A DNA stretch of 52,166 nucleotides from Desulfopila aestuarii DSM 18488 (GCF_900143695.1 NZ_FRFE01000034.1:1-52166), one strand, 5' to 3'. Shown: positions 27,688-37,900, counted from the stretch's first letter. Numbers and translations are program-made. The notes: generated from the letters alone by a model not told the origin.

Positions 27688-28075
27688 CGGTATCTACCAA
27701 AAGCAGAATAGTTTAAAACTGCCAGAATAAACCTCTGGATTCCCAACTTTGATCCATTGTTGCAAGAGATACTGCCTAAACGACCCTAAGGGGCATAACT
27801 GTATCTGGTCCTATTTCCCCGTTCATACATGATGTTACCCAATTACAGACCGTTTTTGTCTTACACTGGGATTGGAGGGTTTCTAGGGATTGCTCCCTAG
27901 AAACCCTCCCCTACTCGAAACCTCATTTCTCAGCTTAAAAATTCGAACATACCATTGAAGGTTCGAAACTGGACTGACCGCTTCAGCCCTGCACAAAAAG
28001 GAACCATTGACTACCAAAACAATGGAACAGCAGCTTTCGCACTTAGGGGCTTGTTCAAATTCTTCGCGCCAGCTC
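27688..28075. other. Spacer with a strong hairpin
   Basis: About 390 bases between the broken pump and the convergent TRAP permease gene. Its only notable element is the 16-bp hairpin at 27874-27909. No coding sequence recognised. Confidence 0.4.
27874..27909. repeat. Perfect 16-bp hairpin, 4-base loop
   Basis: GGAGGGTTTCTAGGGA (27874-27889) pairs exactly with 27894-27909 around TTGC. Neither strand shows a T-run. It may serve as a bidirectional end for the convergent genes or be a mobile hairpin remnant. Confidence 0.5.
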
Positions 28076-29365
28076 TCAATTGCCATAGACCATCCGTGGC
28101 AGCATCAATACCAGATCCGGCCAGTAGGTGAGGATCAGCAGGATCGCGGTCTGGATAGCCAAAAACGGCATGACGGCTTTTGTCACATAGATGAGGTTGC
28201 GGTCCACTACCGCGCCGGAGATATAGAGGCTCACCCCGAGTGGCGGTGTGCAGTAGCCGATACCGAGATTTATGGTCATCAGCAGACCGAAATGCATGGT
28301 GTCTACCCCAAATTTTGCCAGCAGCGGCAGAAATATCGGGGTCAGAATCAGGGTCGCGGAGATGATGTCCATGAACATGCCGATGATCAGCATCAGGATA
28401 TTCACCGCCAGCAGAAAGACCCAGGGTGAGCTGATATTCTCTACTACCACCGAAGCGATCTTGCTGGGGATTTGCTCAAAGGTAAGGTACTCTCCTAAAA
28501 CTGAGGCGCCTGCGACAATGGCCAGCAGGGTGGACGAGGTGACCGCCGAGGAGACGACCACCTTCTTGACGTCCCGCAGATTCATGTCCTTATGAATGCA
28601 GATCTCAACAAAAAAGGCATAAAAACAGGCTACAACCGAAGCTTCGTTTGCCGTGAACAGCCCGGAATAGATGCCTCCGAAAATAAGTATTGGCAGAAAC
28701 AGGGCCCAAGCACTGTCCTTGACCACATGCAGAACCTCAGCCCGTGTGGGTATCGGGCGTCTGGCCATTCCCATCTTCCGGCAGAAATAATAGGCGTAAA
28801 CGCTCATCGCAGCCATGATCATGATGCCGGGGATGAAGCCGGTGAGAAACAGGGCCTCCAACTGGTCATTGGTGACCATCGCATAGAGGATCATCGATAT
28901 GGAAGGCGGGATGATAATGCCGAGGATAGGGGCGGTGGTCATCAGGCCCACCGAGAATTTCTCGTCATACTTATTTTCAATCAGGGCCGGGATCATGAAG
29001 CCGCCGATCGCAACCACGGTGGCCACGGTGGAACCGGAGATAGCACCAAAAAAACCGCAGGCCAGAACGCCGGCCATGGCCAGGCCGCCTGGCAGGAAAC
29101 CCACCATGATATTGGCAGTATTTATAAGCTTTTTAACGATCGAGCCGGTGGTCATGATGTTGCCGCAAAGCACGAAAAACATCACCACCACCAAGGCAAA
29201 CTTGTCTATGGAGCGGTACAGCACTTCGATGACGATCTGGGGATCGATGCCGATCCCGTAGATGAGGCCGACCGTACCGGTGAAAAAAAGGGCAATGAAC
29301 ACCGGCATGGTTGAGGCAAGACAGCCAAGCAACAGAGCGAGAATCATAACGTACGAGGTATCCAT
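28076..29365 (-). CDS. dctM: TRAP transporter large permease subunit (DctM)
   Basis: 429 residues from MDTSYVMILALL, about 11-12 membrane segments, of the ion-transporter superfamily. Typical segments include ACGFFGAISGSTVATVVAIG, LMTTAPILGIIIPPSISMI and FGLLMTINLGIGYCTPPLGV. Works with DctQ and a periplasmic DctP to import acids such as C4-dicarboxylates or sugar acids with Na+. AGGAGGG lies 8 bases before the ATG at 29363-29365; an in-frame upstream extension to 29404 overlaps dctQ and is not needed. It begins 2 bases after the dctQ stop. Confidence 0.93.
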   Translation of the reverse strand: MDTSYVMILALLLGCLASTMPVFIALFFTGTVGLIYGIGIDPQIVIEVLYRSIDKFALVVVMFFVLCGNIMTTGSIVKKLINTANIMVGFLPGGLAMAGVLACGFFGAISGSTVATVVAIGGFMIPALIENKYDEKFSVGLMTTAPILGIIIPPSISMILYAMVTNDQLEALFLTGFIPGIMIMAAMSVYAYYFCRKMGMARRPIPTRAEVLHVVKDSAWALFLPILIFGGIYSGLFTANEASVVACFYAFFVEICIHKDMNLRDVKKVVVSSAVTSSTLLAIVAGASVLGEYLTFEQIPSKIASVVVENISSPWVFLLAVNILMLIIGMFMDIISATLILTPIFLPLLAKFGVDTMHFGLLMTINLGIGYCTPPLGVSLYISGAVVDRNLIYVTKAVMPFLAIQTAILLILTYWPDLVLMLPRMVYGN

Positions 29366-29367
29366 TT

Positions 29368-29877
29368 TTATTTCCCTCCTGTTATATCGTTGTTGCCAGT
29401 CCATTCTTCATACATGGTGATCAAGGTACGAAAGAACATCATCAACCCCATCAGAGGCAGGACCGCATAAAAGCACCATTCAGGGATCTGTAGTGTCGGG
29501 GTTAGGGCGTATTGATCCTGATACATCATGATCGTCATCTGCCCGCCCACATATACCATGCAGGCGGCAAATAGCAGTACCGCAAGGTGGGCAAGCTGGG
29601 AGAGCGGTTTCTGCAATACCGGAAACATCTGCGGCAGAGCGTCGATGCGGATCAGTGAGCGGCTCCGGATAGCGGCGACGCAGCCGATATAGGTGGAAAA
29701 GTAGATGACCTTGCGCACCACCTCGTCAGACCAGTAGAGGCTGTACTCATTGGTGGTCTTACGCAGGATGACGTTAACCATGGCGGTCAACAGGGCAACG
29801 CAGGTCGCGGAAAAAAGCGACCATTCCTCCACGACCAAAAAGATCCGGTCGATCGACTTGAACGTCTTTTTCAACAT
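29368..29877 (-). CDS. dctQ: TRAP transporter small permease subunit (DctQ)
   Basis: 169 residues with four membrane segments (about 18-36, 52-68, 92-112, 128-150) and the family pattern LYWSDEVVRKVIYFSTYIG. A charged C-terminal end follows. It pairs with DctM to form the membrane part of a TRAP importer. The expected upstream dctP gene is not present: the next 500 bases upstream hold only a terminator and an unrelated-looking fragment. The binding protein must be elsewhere or was lost. Start lacks a strong Shine-Dalgarno. Confidence 0.88.
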   Translation of the reverse strand: MLKKTFKSIDRIFLVVEEWSLFSATCVALLTAMVNVILRKTTNEYSLYWSDEVVRKVIYFSTYIGCVAAIRSRSLIRIDALPQMFPVLQKPLSQLAHLAVLLFAACMVYVGGQMTIMMYQDQYALTPTLQIPEWCFYAVLPLMGLMMFFRTLITMYEEWTGNNDITGGK

Positions 29878-29963
29878 AGTTCATGTACCATTGTTAGGGA
29901 GAAATCAGAGATGCGACCAACCAACCTATAAGGGATCTTTCGCAGCAGGGGGAACTGCGTCGA

Positions 29964-29996
29964 CAAAAAAAGGTTGGTGAGTTTCCTCACCAACCT
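29964..29996 (-). terminator. Rho-independent terminator (minus strand)
   Basis: AGGTTGGTGAG (29971-29981) pairs with CTCACCAACCT (29986-29996), loop TTTC. Seven A at 29964-29970 become a seven-T run on the minus strand. It would stop transcripts coming from kup or the fragment at 30085-30318, before dctQ. Confidence 0.85.
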
Positions 29997-30084
29997 CGAA
30001 AAGTGTGACAACTCCACTCCGTTCGTCGTTCAGCCGAAATGCTGCAGTTCACGAATGCTGGGTGTTGTCGGCCAGCACCTGCCG

Positions 30085-30318
30085 TCAAAAGTGGTGCTGG
30101 CTTGCACCGGGCTGCCATTGCTTCGGCCCGGTGCGGATATATACATGGTTCAGCTCGTAGTTAACACATGTTGCCAGTAACGGGGCAAGGTAATCAGGAC
30201 CAATCCAATTTTTCCAACTGCTCAGCACCGGCTCCGATTGTTTCTTTATTTCGACGATATCGGTGCCGGTGAGTGGGTAGATCTGCCTGCATTCGTCCAG
30301 GGTTTGGCAGGAAGATTC
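30085..30318 (-). pseudogene. Unidentified coding-like fragment between kup and the terminator
   Basis: The minus strand reads open for 77 codons after an in-frame stop: ESSCQTLDECRQIY near the start and GPKQWQPGASQHHF at the end. It looks like real protein (balanced composition, two early cysteines) but has no start codon with binding site, and I do not recognise the family. It does not resemble DctP. Two GC-rich inverted repeats (GCCAGCAC/GTGCTGGC near 30072-30101 and CACCGGGC/GCCCGGTG near 30106-30134) lie in or beside it. Confidence 0.3.
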
Positions 30319-30407
30319 TCATGCTGAACGCAGCTCATGCTAGATGATTATTAACCTTTTTGCCTTATAAAGTATAGAAAATTCACCGGAAAGCAGGAAT
30401 TAAATAA

Positions 30408-32351
30408 TCAGATTTCCACCTGATTCCCCAGCTCGACAACCCGTTCAGGTGGCAGGCCGAAGAAAGATGTGGCGTTCCATGCGTTGCGGGACATAAACAT
30501 GAAGAGATGTTTTCGCCACTGGGCCATGGGGGCTGTGCCTGTTGCAAAAGTCGTTTCCCGGCCAAGAAAAAAAGACGTGGTGTAGATATCTATTGTCAAT
30601 CCTGTCTTGTCGACTTGGTCCAGCACATCCATAATGTTTGGTGTCTCCATGAAACCATAATGAGCTGTTATCCTGTAAAAACCCTGGCCGAGATGCTCGA
30701 CATTTACCCTATCTGCCAGGCTGACAGTGGGAGTTTCCGCCGAAAGCACCGAGAGAAGCAGAACCCGCTCGTGCAGTGCTTCATTGTGTTTCAGGTGATG
30801 CAGCAAGGTGTGGGGGATGCCTTCAGGGGATATAGACATGAAAACAGCAGTGCCGGTAGTACGCTGAGGGCTGTACTCTGCCAGATCCTTGAGGAAAACC
30901 TCTGTCGGCATTCGCATCAGGCTGTAATGCTTTGCCAGCAGGGCTCTGCCATCTCGCCAGGTGATCATGCCGGTGGCGATAATGGTGGCGATGCAGATGG
31001 TGATCCAGCCCCCGTCGGCCACTTTCAGGATATTTGCCCCGAGAAAGGCGCTGTCGAAAAACAGGAATACCGCCAGCAGAAGACTGCTCTGCCAGAGAGG
31101 CCAGTTCCATTTATAGCGAGTTATTTGAAAATAGAGCAGGGAGGTAATGGTCATCGTGCCGGTTACGGCAAAACCGTAGGCAGCGGCAAGTCTGCTGGAT
31201 TCTTGAAACGCCAGCACCAGAGTCAGGGTGGCGAGCATCACCAGCCAGTTGACGGTCGGCATATATATCTGGCCCCTGGCATGTTCGGAGGTGTGGACGA
31301 TACGCATGCGAGGGGCGAAACCGAGCTGAATAGCCTGCTGGGTGAGCGAGTAGACACCGGAAATCATGGCCTGGGAGGCGATAATCGTCGAGATGGTGGC
31401 CAGACCGACCAGTGGATACAGCAGTGCTTTAGGCGCCAGCGCATAGAAAGGATTGACGTTGGCCATGCCCGGGTCGTGCAGCAGCAGGGCACACTGGCCG
31501 AAGTAATTCAGTACCAGTCCCGGGAGAACAACGCCATACCAGGTGAGACGAATGGGAAAGGGGCCGAAATGACCCATATCGGCATAGAGGGCCTCGCAAC
31601 CGGTGATACAGAGAACCACCGAGGCCAGCGCAACTATGCCATGGCCATGATTTATCGCGAAAAATTCATAGGCGTAGAGTGGATTCAGGGCGGCCAAAAT
31701 ATCCGGCTGCCGGAGAATGGCCCTGAGGCCAAGCATGCCGATCGTTGAGAACCAGACGATCATCACAGGTCCGAACAGCCTCCCGATAAAAGCGGTGCCG
31801 TATCGCTGGACCGAAAACAGGGTGATGAGGATCAGACAGGTGATCGGCACCACATAGGGTGCTGCAGCATCGGTGGCCATGTTCAGGCCCTCAATCGCCG
31901 ACAGAACCGAGATGGCAGGGGTGATAACCCCGTCGCCATAGAGCAGCGAGGCCCCCGAGGCGGTCAGGATGGTGAGGATGGCCCATCGTCGTCTGCTGCT
32001 TCTCATCTTGCCTCGGAGAGTGGCGAGAAGGGAGAAGGTGCCGCCTTCACCTCTATTGTCTGCGCGCAAGACAAAGATCACATATTTGATGCTCACCACA
32101 AAAATCAGCGACCAGAAGACCATGGACATGATTCCGGTGACGTTGGCCGGAGTTGCCTCCATCCCATGCTTGCCGGAAAAGCATTCTTTGATGGTATACA
32201 GGGGGCTAGTGCCGATATCTCCGTAAATTATTCCCAGTGCAGCAAGGGCAAGGCCTGGCGTGGCGAGTGTATTCGCCGGTGAAGAGGGTGAGACGGATGG
32301 AATTGGGGCATTCGGGGTGCCATTCCCAAGGGACTGGCGGGCGGTGGACAT
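30408..32351 (-). CDS. kup: Potassium transporter Kup
   Basis: 647 residues from MSTARQSLGNG; GGAG lies 7 bases before this ATG, which is preferred to a start six codons earlier. About 12 membrane segments follow a disordered Ser/Pro-rich tail. Hallmarks are LGIIYGDIGTSPLYTIKE (about 40-57), YGDGVITPAISVLSAIEGL and the cytoplasmic C-terminal domain ending in FFGLPPERVVELGNQVEI. Kup imports K+ with H+. The gene has a c-di-AMP riboswitch leader, linking K+ uptake to that second messenger. The 413-codon ORF on the opposite strand is an antisense shadow. Confidence 0.95.
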   Translation of the reverse strand: MSTARQSLGNGTPNAPIPSVSPSSPANTLATPGLALAALGIIYGDIGTSPLYTIKECFSGKHGMEATPANVTGIMSMVFWSLIFVVSIKYVIFVLRADNRGEGGTFSLLATLRGKMRSSRRRWAILTILTASGASLLYGDGVITPAISVLSAIEGLNMATDAAAPYVVPITCLILITLFSVQRYGTAFIGRLFGPVMIVWFSTIGMLGLRAILRQPDILAALNPLYAYEFFAINHGHGIVALASVVLCITGCEALYADMGHFGPFPIRLTWYGVVLPGLVLNYFGQCALLLHDPGMANVNPFYALAPKALLYPLVGLATISTIIASQAMISGVYSLTQQAIQLGFAPRMRIVHTSEHARGQIYMPTVNWLVMLATLTLVLAFQESSRLAAAYGFAVTGTMTITSLLYFQITRYKWNWPLWQSSLLLAVFLFFDSAFLGANILKVADGGWITICIATIIATGMITWRDGRALLAKHYSLMRMPTEVFLKDLAEYSPQRTTGTAVFMSISPEGIPHTLLHHLKHNEALHERVLLLSVLSAETPTVSLADRVNVEHLGQGFYRITAHYGFMETPNIMDVLDQVDKTGLTIDIYTTSFFLGRETTFATGTAPMAQWRKHLFMFMSRNAWNATSFFGLPPERVVELGNQVEI

Positions 32352-32357
32352 GGTGCG

Positions 32358-32405
32358 TCTCCAGAGCAAGACTATGGAAAGCCTCTACACTGGAGAGTGC
32401 TTTCC
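32358..32405 (-). promoter_or_regulatory. Expression platform of the kup riboswitch (anti-Shine-Dalgarno)
   Basis: On the mRNA, TCTCCAG (from 32396-32390) is exactly complementary to CTGGAGA (32364-32358), which contains the kup ribosome binding site. A competing 7-bp stem GGAAAGC/GCTTTCC (32405-32399 with 32382-32376) would place the anti-SD segment in its loop. Translational control is the simplest reading; no intrinsic terminator is seen. Confidence 0.6.
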
Positions 32406-32540
32406 CTTCGGTGCTTACGAGGTTAGCTGACGGGCTCGGGCCGAAGAGTTTGCCCTACGCCGGTATTCCGGCGATACGCCCCTACAAATTGGTTTCCCCG
32501 CTCCCGTCCACCCAGACGGAACTCAGCATTCTGCAGCGAA
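32395..32540 (-). promoter_or_regulatory. c-di-AMP riboswitch (ydaO/yuaA type) in the kup leader
   Basis: The minus-strand leader contains the conserved core of this class: GCGGGGAAACCA at about 32491-32502, GGGGCG then GTAGGGCAAACTC, and the hallmark CCGAGCCCGTCAGCTAACC followed by CTCGTAAGC (about 32411-32439). Order and spacing fit the known ydaO/yuaA aptamer, which binds c-di-AMP and usually turns off K+ importers. The outer limits given are approximate. It implies that this organism makes c-di-AMP. Confidence 0.88.
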
Positions 32541-33002
32541 CATCGGTATGTTCCTAGTCGGGAACAAATCATCGAGAAGCCTACAGTAAGGGATCATTTA
32601 CCACATGATCTGTGAAAAAAAAATAGAGAAAATTGGAATTGCACGTATTGCAGCACTCCACCCGTAGCCCTGCCGTCGGTCTTTTCATAACCTGATTTTT
32701 AACAAAATCTTTTGTTCTTCAGGTTTATTTTTCTCTATCGGCAATTATCCCAAAAACGTTCTTTCCTTGAGAGAAGGGGTGCTGAAGAAAAGTAATAAGT
32801 AATAACAAAGGAGACTTCTTTTTCAATGTCGTACACATGTACTTAAACCATTTAAAAACATAAAATCTATGCCGGCTTTTAAAAAACCGTCGTTTAATCT
32901 TTCTACTGTTATGTTGCTCCAAACGGGCGAGGAACGGCCCTCACCCGTTGATGCACGCCTATCAATAAAGTTTCTAGATTCATCGAATGGTTTCCGTGTC
33001 AT
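32541..33002. other. Upstream region of kup
   Basis: About 460 bases between the riboswitch and the broken recombinase; must hold the kup promoter. A short hairpin GTTCC/GGAAC occurs near 32549-32564. No ORF with a recognisable family. Confidence 0.35.
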
Positions 33003-33637
33003 TTACCTTCCCAAGATACCGGTGGGTGGTTGAAGGTTCGCATGCCGCAGAATGACTTTGCTGACGATCTCAATGCGAGTGCCAGATCTGGAAACGGAAA
33101 CATAAGTCGCTGGATGAGGGCGGAGATCATGTGGACGAAGTTCCATATTAACCAGTGTGCCTGCTTTTCTCACCATCGACCAGGCGTCGACATAGGAAAT
33201 AGGAAAGATCCGGTCACTGTTGTCGATATCCTTGGCTTTTGTGTAGTCGGTTAACCTTACCAATTTTTTCCGTGAATCATAAACCACCTCACCTGTTCGA
33301 CCACTTCTAGGGTTCTGGATGGGCAAGCTTCGCTCCTGGATCTCTGACGGTGTCAGAGATTAAGAACTTCGCCGACCCGCATGCCTCCTCTGGCCATTTG
33401 TTCCAGCATGATCCGGTTCCGAGGGTTTATGGTTCAGAAAATGATCTCATCGACAGTCTCTTTGTCGACAATATTCCACTGGATGGCTTGAGGGCGTTTG
33501 AAGATCTTTCTTATGACAGAACCGTTGCAGGGATTGTTGAGTGAAGGCAGACTCGTGTTGATGATGAAGTTGTAGAAAGATACAAGTACGGAGTATCTGT
33601 TCCTCTTCGTGGCTTGCTGGTTGTTTGTTGCTAGAGT
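33003..33637 (-). pseudogene. Tyrosine recombinase (integrase) remnant
   Basis: Joining frames gives an integrase lacking its N-terminus: KRNRYSVLVSFYNFIINTS (core-binding domain), then IVDKETVDEIIF. Next comes a TGA at 33434-33436 (where Arg is expected), MLEQMARGGMRVGEVLNL with a frameshift near 33350, then TPSEIQERSLPIQNP and the catalytic region. The catalytic box appears as LRPHDLRPHPATY (normally HDLRRHAATY) and SKVILRHANL, with the C-terminal Tyr segment missing. One stop, one frameshift, altered active site and both ends lost: inactive. It marks a past integration event near the RND operon. Confidence 0.88.
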
Positions 33638-33832
33638 TCATAGGAATTTAAGAAATTAACTGACGATCAACTTCGGACAATCGGCTGAATCAGGCTGGTT
33701 TTTCGACAATCTAAATGAGTAAAACAGCCGGTTGAATTGACTTCACCCTGCTCGCCATTATCTTAGGTGTTATTGCCTTGACCTGATTTTGATAAATATC
33801 TGAAAAGTTTGATTTTCGAGGGAATCGATGTC

Positions 33833-34963
33833 ATGAAAAAAGCGATTTTCCTGACCATTCTGGGTCTCGTAGTACTCGTTGGCACTTTAGCTGGCATCAA
33901 GGCCCTACAGATCCGGGCAATGATCGATCAGGGGAAAACGTTTGTGGCCCCGCCGGAAATAGTGACCGCCGCTTCAGTTACCGCCAGGTCCTGGGAGACA
34001 TTGCTCACCGCGGTTGGTTCTCTGGAGGCGGTGCAGGGTGTCACTATAACTGCCGAGGTTACAGGTAAGGTTGTCGATATCGCTTTTGAATCCGGGGCCT
34101 GGGTCACAGTTGGGGACCTGTTGGTCCAGCAGGACATTTCCGTTGAAGAGGCTCAGCTCCGTTCAGCCGAGTCAGTGGCCGATCTCGCCCGTATCGATTT
34201 CAAACGATCTCAAAAGCTCTTAGCGAAAAATGTTATTCCCCAGTCTGATATCGACAGCGCCAAAGCCCAGCTGACCCAGGCCCTGGCCCAGGCCGACAAT
34301 ATTCGCGCCGTTATTGCCAAGAAAACCATCCGCGCCCCCTTTTCCGGCCGACTGGGAATTCGTCAGATAAATCTTGGTCAGGTTATAAATGACGGCCAGG
34401 CTATCGTCAGCCTTCAGTCGATGGATCCTATCTATGTCAACTTTCTCCTGCCCCAGCAGCTACTGTCCAAGATCAGCACCGGCCTCCTGGTCCGGGTAAC
34501 CTTTGATGCTCTTCCAGATCAGGTACTTACCTGTACCATTACCGCTATCAGCCCGGAAGTGGATACCGCAACACGCAATGTTCGTGTACAGGCGACTCTT
34601 GCTAACCCTGATGAAAAAGTGCGCGCAGGTATGTATGTCAATGTCGCTGTGGTCCTGCCTGCTAAGAAGGAAGTAGTGACAATCCCGGCCACTGCCGTAC
34701 TCTATGCGCCGTACAGTGACTCGGTTTTTGTTATCGAAGACAAGAAGGATGATAAGGGTTCAGTTGCTGGAAAGGTTGTACGCCAGCAGTTTGTTCGTCT
34801 TGGAGAAAAGCGAGGCGATTTTGTTGTAGTTCTCTCAGGGATAAAGACCACAGAGAGCGTGGTAAGCACTGGGGCTTTCAAGCTCCGCAATGGCCAGGAG
34901 GTAAAGATTGATAATACCCTTGCTCCTCAATTCGAACTCGCCCCGAAGCCTGACGAGAATTAG
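33833..34963 (+). CDS. RND efflux periplasmic adaptor (membrane fusion protein)
   Basis: 376 residues from MKKAIFLTILGLVVL; GAGGG lies 10 bases upstream, and the longer frame begins only with TTG, so this ATG is preferred. An N-terminal anchor or signal segment (1-24) is followed by the lipoyl half (VTITAEVTGKVVDIAFESG) and a helical hairpin (VEEAQLRSAESVADLARID ... AKAQLTQALAQADNIRAVIA). The second lipoyl half follows (TIRAPFSGRLGIRQINLGQ), then beta-barrel and membrane-proximal domains. It bridges the inner-membrane pump to an outer-membrane channel. The pump gene starts 2 bases downstream; no TolC-type gene is in the window. Confidence 0.93.
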   Translation: MKKAIFLTILGLVVLVGTLAGIKALQIRAMIDQGKTFVAPPEIVTAASVTARSWETLLTAVGSLEAVQGVTITAEVTGKVVDIAFESGAWVTVGDLLVQQDISVEEAQLRSAESVADLARIDFKRSQKLLAKNVIPQSDIDSAKAQLTQALAQADNIRAVIAKKTIRAPFSGRLGIRQINLGQVINDGQAIVSLQSMDPIYVNFLLPQQLLSKISTGLLVRVTFDALPDQVLTCTITAISPEVDTATRNVRVQATLANPDEKVRAGMYVNVAVVLPAKKEVVTIPATAVLYAPYSDSVFVIEDKKDDKGSVAGKVVRQQFVRLGEKRGDFVVVLSGIKTTESVVSTGAFKLRNGQEVKIDNTLAPQFELAPKPDEN

Positions 34964-34965
34964 CC

Positions 34966-37900
34966 ATGAAATTCACCGATATTTTTATTCGCAAGCCTGT
35001 CCTGGCCCTTGTTATCAGCTTTTTGATCATCATTGCCGGCCTGCAGGCCATTCGCTCTCTGAATGTACGTCAGTATCCCCGTAGTGACAATGCGGTAGTG
35101 ACTGTTACTACAGCCTATGTGGGAGCCAGTGCAGACCTGGTACGTGGGTTCATAACCAGCCCCATGGAGCGTGCCATTGCCGCCGCAGACGGTATTGACT
35201 ATCTGGAGTCCCAAAGTGTCCAAGGATTATCAACCATCAATGCCCGCCTGAGAATCAACTACGACCCAATCAAGGCTCTCTCCGAGATCAGTTCGAAAGT
35301 CGACCAGGTGCGTGGTGACCTTCCACCGGAGGCTGAGGTACCGGTCATCAACGTTGAATCGGCCGACAGCCAGTTTGCCTCGGCCTATCTGAGCTTTACC
35401 GCGGATGTCCTCAAGCAGAATGAAATAACCGACTACCTGGTGCGAGTTGTACAGCCACGGCTGTCTGCTCTCGACGGTGTTCAACGGGCTGATATCCTTG
35501 GTGCAAGGACTTTTGCTATGCGTGTGTGGCTCAAGCCCGACCGGATGGCGGCTTATAATATCAGTCCTGTACAGATACGTGAGGCCCTCGCCGCAAATAA
35601 TTTCTTAGCTGCCGTGGGCAGTACCAAAGGTTCGCTGATTCAGGTCAATCTGACCACCAACACCGATCTGCAGTCGGTCGAGGAATTCAAGCGATTGGTG
35701 ATTCGGGAACAGAAAGGAGCTTTCATACGCCTGGAGGATGTTGCTGATGTGGTGTTGGGTGCCGAAAATTACGACGCGGAGGTGCGTTTTTCCGGTCAAA
35801 CGGCTGTCTTTATGGGTATCTGGCCATTGCCGAACGCAAATTCCCTTGATGTGATTAAACGTGTGCGGGGTGAGATGGATGCTATATCCAAGCAGCTGCC
35901 CAATGGCCTGGAAGGCCGTATCGCCTATGACGGGACTGCCTATATCGACAACGCGATTCAAGAGGTGGTAAAGACGCTGAGCGAAACCCTTATTATTGTT
36001 ATTATAATTATTTTTATGTTTTTGGGGTCAATGCGGGCGGCCATTATTCCGGTCATCGTCATTCCCATGTCTCTCATCGGAGCGATATTCCTCATGCAGG
36101 TATTCGGGTTTACCATTAACCTGCTTACTCTGCTGGCAGTAGTACTCTCTGTAGGTCTGGTGGTCGATGACGCCATCGTCGTTGTGGAAAACGTCGAGCG
36201 TCACCTCAGTACAGGACAATCGCCCATGCAGGCAGCCATTCTCGGTGCCCGTGAACTGGTGAGCCCATTGATTTCCATGACCATCACCCTGGCAGCTGTC
36301 TATGCACCGATCGGTCTGCAGGGCGGTCTGACAGGCTCACTCTTTCGGGAATTCGCATTTACCCTGGCAGGAGCAGTGACGATTTCCGGTATAGTTGCCC
36401 TTACCCTTTCGCCCATGATGGCCTCACGGCTGCTCAAGGCTGGCATGACCGAGCGTGGTTTTGCCGGAAAAATTGAACGTGATTTTAAGAAAATCCGCAA
36501 TCTGTACAGTAAAATACTCAGTAAAACTCTTAATGCCAGACCCGCTGTCTATCTGGTCTGGCTTTTTGTGAGCCTCTGTACCGTTCCAATGTTTACCATG
36601 TCGGCGAAAGAACTGGCACCCGTCGAGGATCAGGGCGTTATCTTTGGAATTCTCGATGCAGCCGCAAACTCCACTCTCGACCAGACAAGTCATTATGCAG
36701 CCGCTGTTAATTCAGCTTTTCTGAGTGTGCCGGAAACACAGTTTGTCTTCCAGATAACGTTCCCTTCATCCGGGTTCGGCGGGATGGTGGTCAAACCTTG
36801 GCAGCAGCGTGAGCGCAATATTTTTCAGATCATGCCGGAAGTTCAGCAGAAACTGCATGGCATTACCGGAATTCGCATGTTCCCGGTTACGCCGCCAGCC
36901 TTGCCGGGAGGCGGGCAGTTCCCGGTGGAGTTCGTTTTGGCGTCTACGGCCGAGCCGGAACAAATTCTCGGTTTTGCCCAACAAATCCAGTTTGCCGCCA
37001 TGAAAAGCGGGATGTTTGCCTTTCCGCCCATTATCGATGTCAAGATCGATCAGCCCCAATCGGAATTAGTCATTGACCGTGACAAAGTAGCCGACCTGGG
37101 GCTTAACCTGCAGCAGGTCGGTGTTGATCTCGCTTCCATGGTTGGTGGCAACTTTGTCAACCGCTTCAACATTGGCGGCCGCAGCTACAAGGTTATCCCA
37201 CAGATCCAACGTATGGATCGACTCAATGCTGATCAACTGGGCAACATATATGTCACCGGAAGAAATGACCAGCTGGTATCTCTCAGTACTATCGCCACCA
37301 TTAAGGACAGCACTGTACCACGCTCTTTAAACCGATTTCAGCAACTCAATGCGGTAAAGATCAGCGGGGTAGCCATACGACCTCTGGACGAAGCTTTGCG
37401 CTTTCTGGAAGGTGAAGCAAAAAAGATTCTGCCTAAAGGATATGTAATTGACTACACAGGAGAATCGCGGCAGTTGCGTACAGAGGGCAACAAATTTGTT
37501 CAGGCCTTCGGTCTGGCGGTGGTTCTAATTTTCCTGGTGCTGGCCGCACAGTTTAACAGTTTCCGCGATCCCTTCGTTATTCTGGCAGGTTCAGTACCGC
37601 TGGCAATGTTCGGTGCCATGATTTTTACCTTTCTGAAGATACCTGACCCTAGCGTGCCATTCTGGACCCATGGGTGGACTACCACCATGAATATCTATTC
37701 CCAGGTTGGCTTGGTGACTCTGGTTGGTTTAGTCTCAAAAAACGGAATTCTCATCGTTGAGTTTGCGAACAAACTCCAGATGCAGGGAATAGCCAAACAA
37801 GAGGCTGTCCACCAAGCTGCCGTAACCAGGCTGCGGCCAATCCTGATGACCACCGGCGCAACCATCGCCGGTCACTTTCCATTAACCCTGGTCACTGGTG

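Noticed and set aside
28592-29314. 240-codon plus-strand ORF
   Set aside because: Antisense shadow of dctM; rich in His, Gly and Asp as expected from the complement of a hydrophobic gene.
30085-30321. In-frame TGA before the 77-codon fragment as a second Sec codon
   Set aside because: No upstream start within a sensible distance (a TAG precedes it) and no SECIS-like hairpin in the right place.
30507-31748. 413-codon ORF on the plus strand
   Set aside because: It is antisense to kup, whose protein sequence is clearly conserved; the ORF has low-complexity, Gln/His/Gly-rich composition and no motifs.
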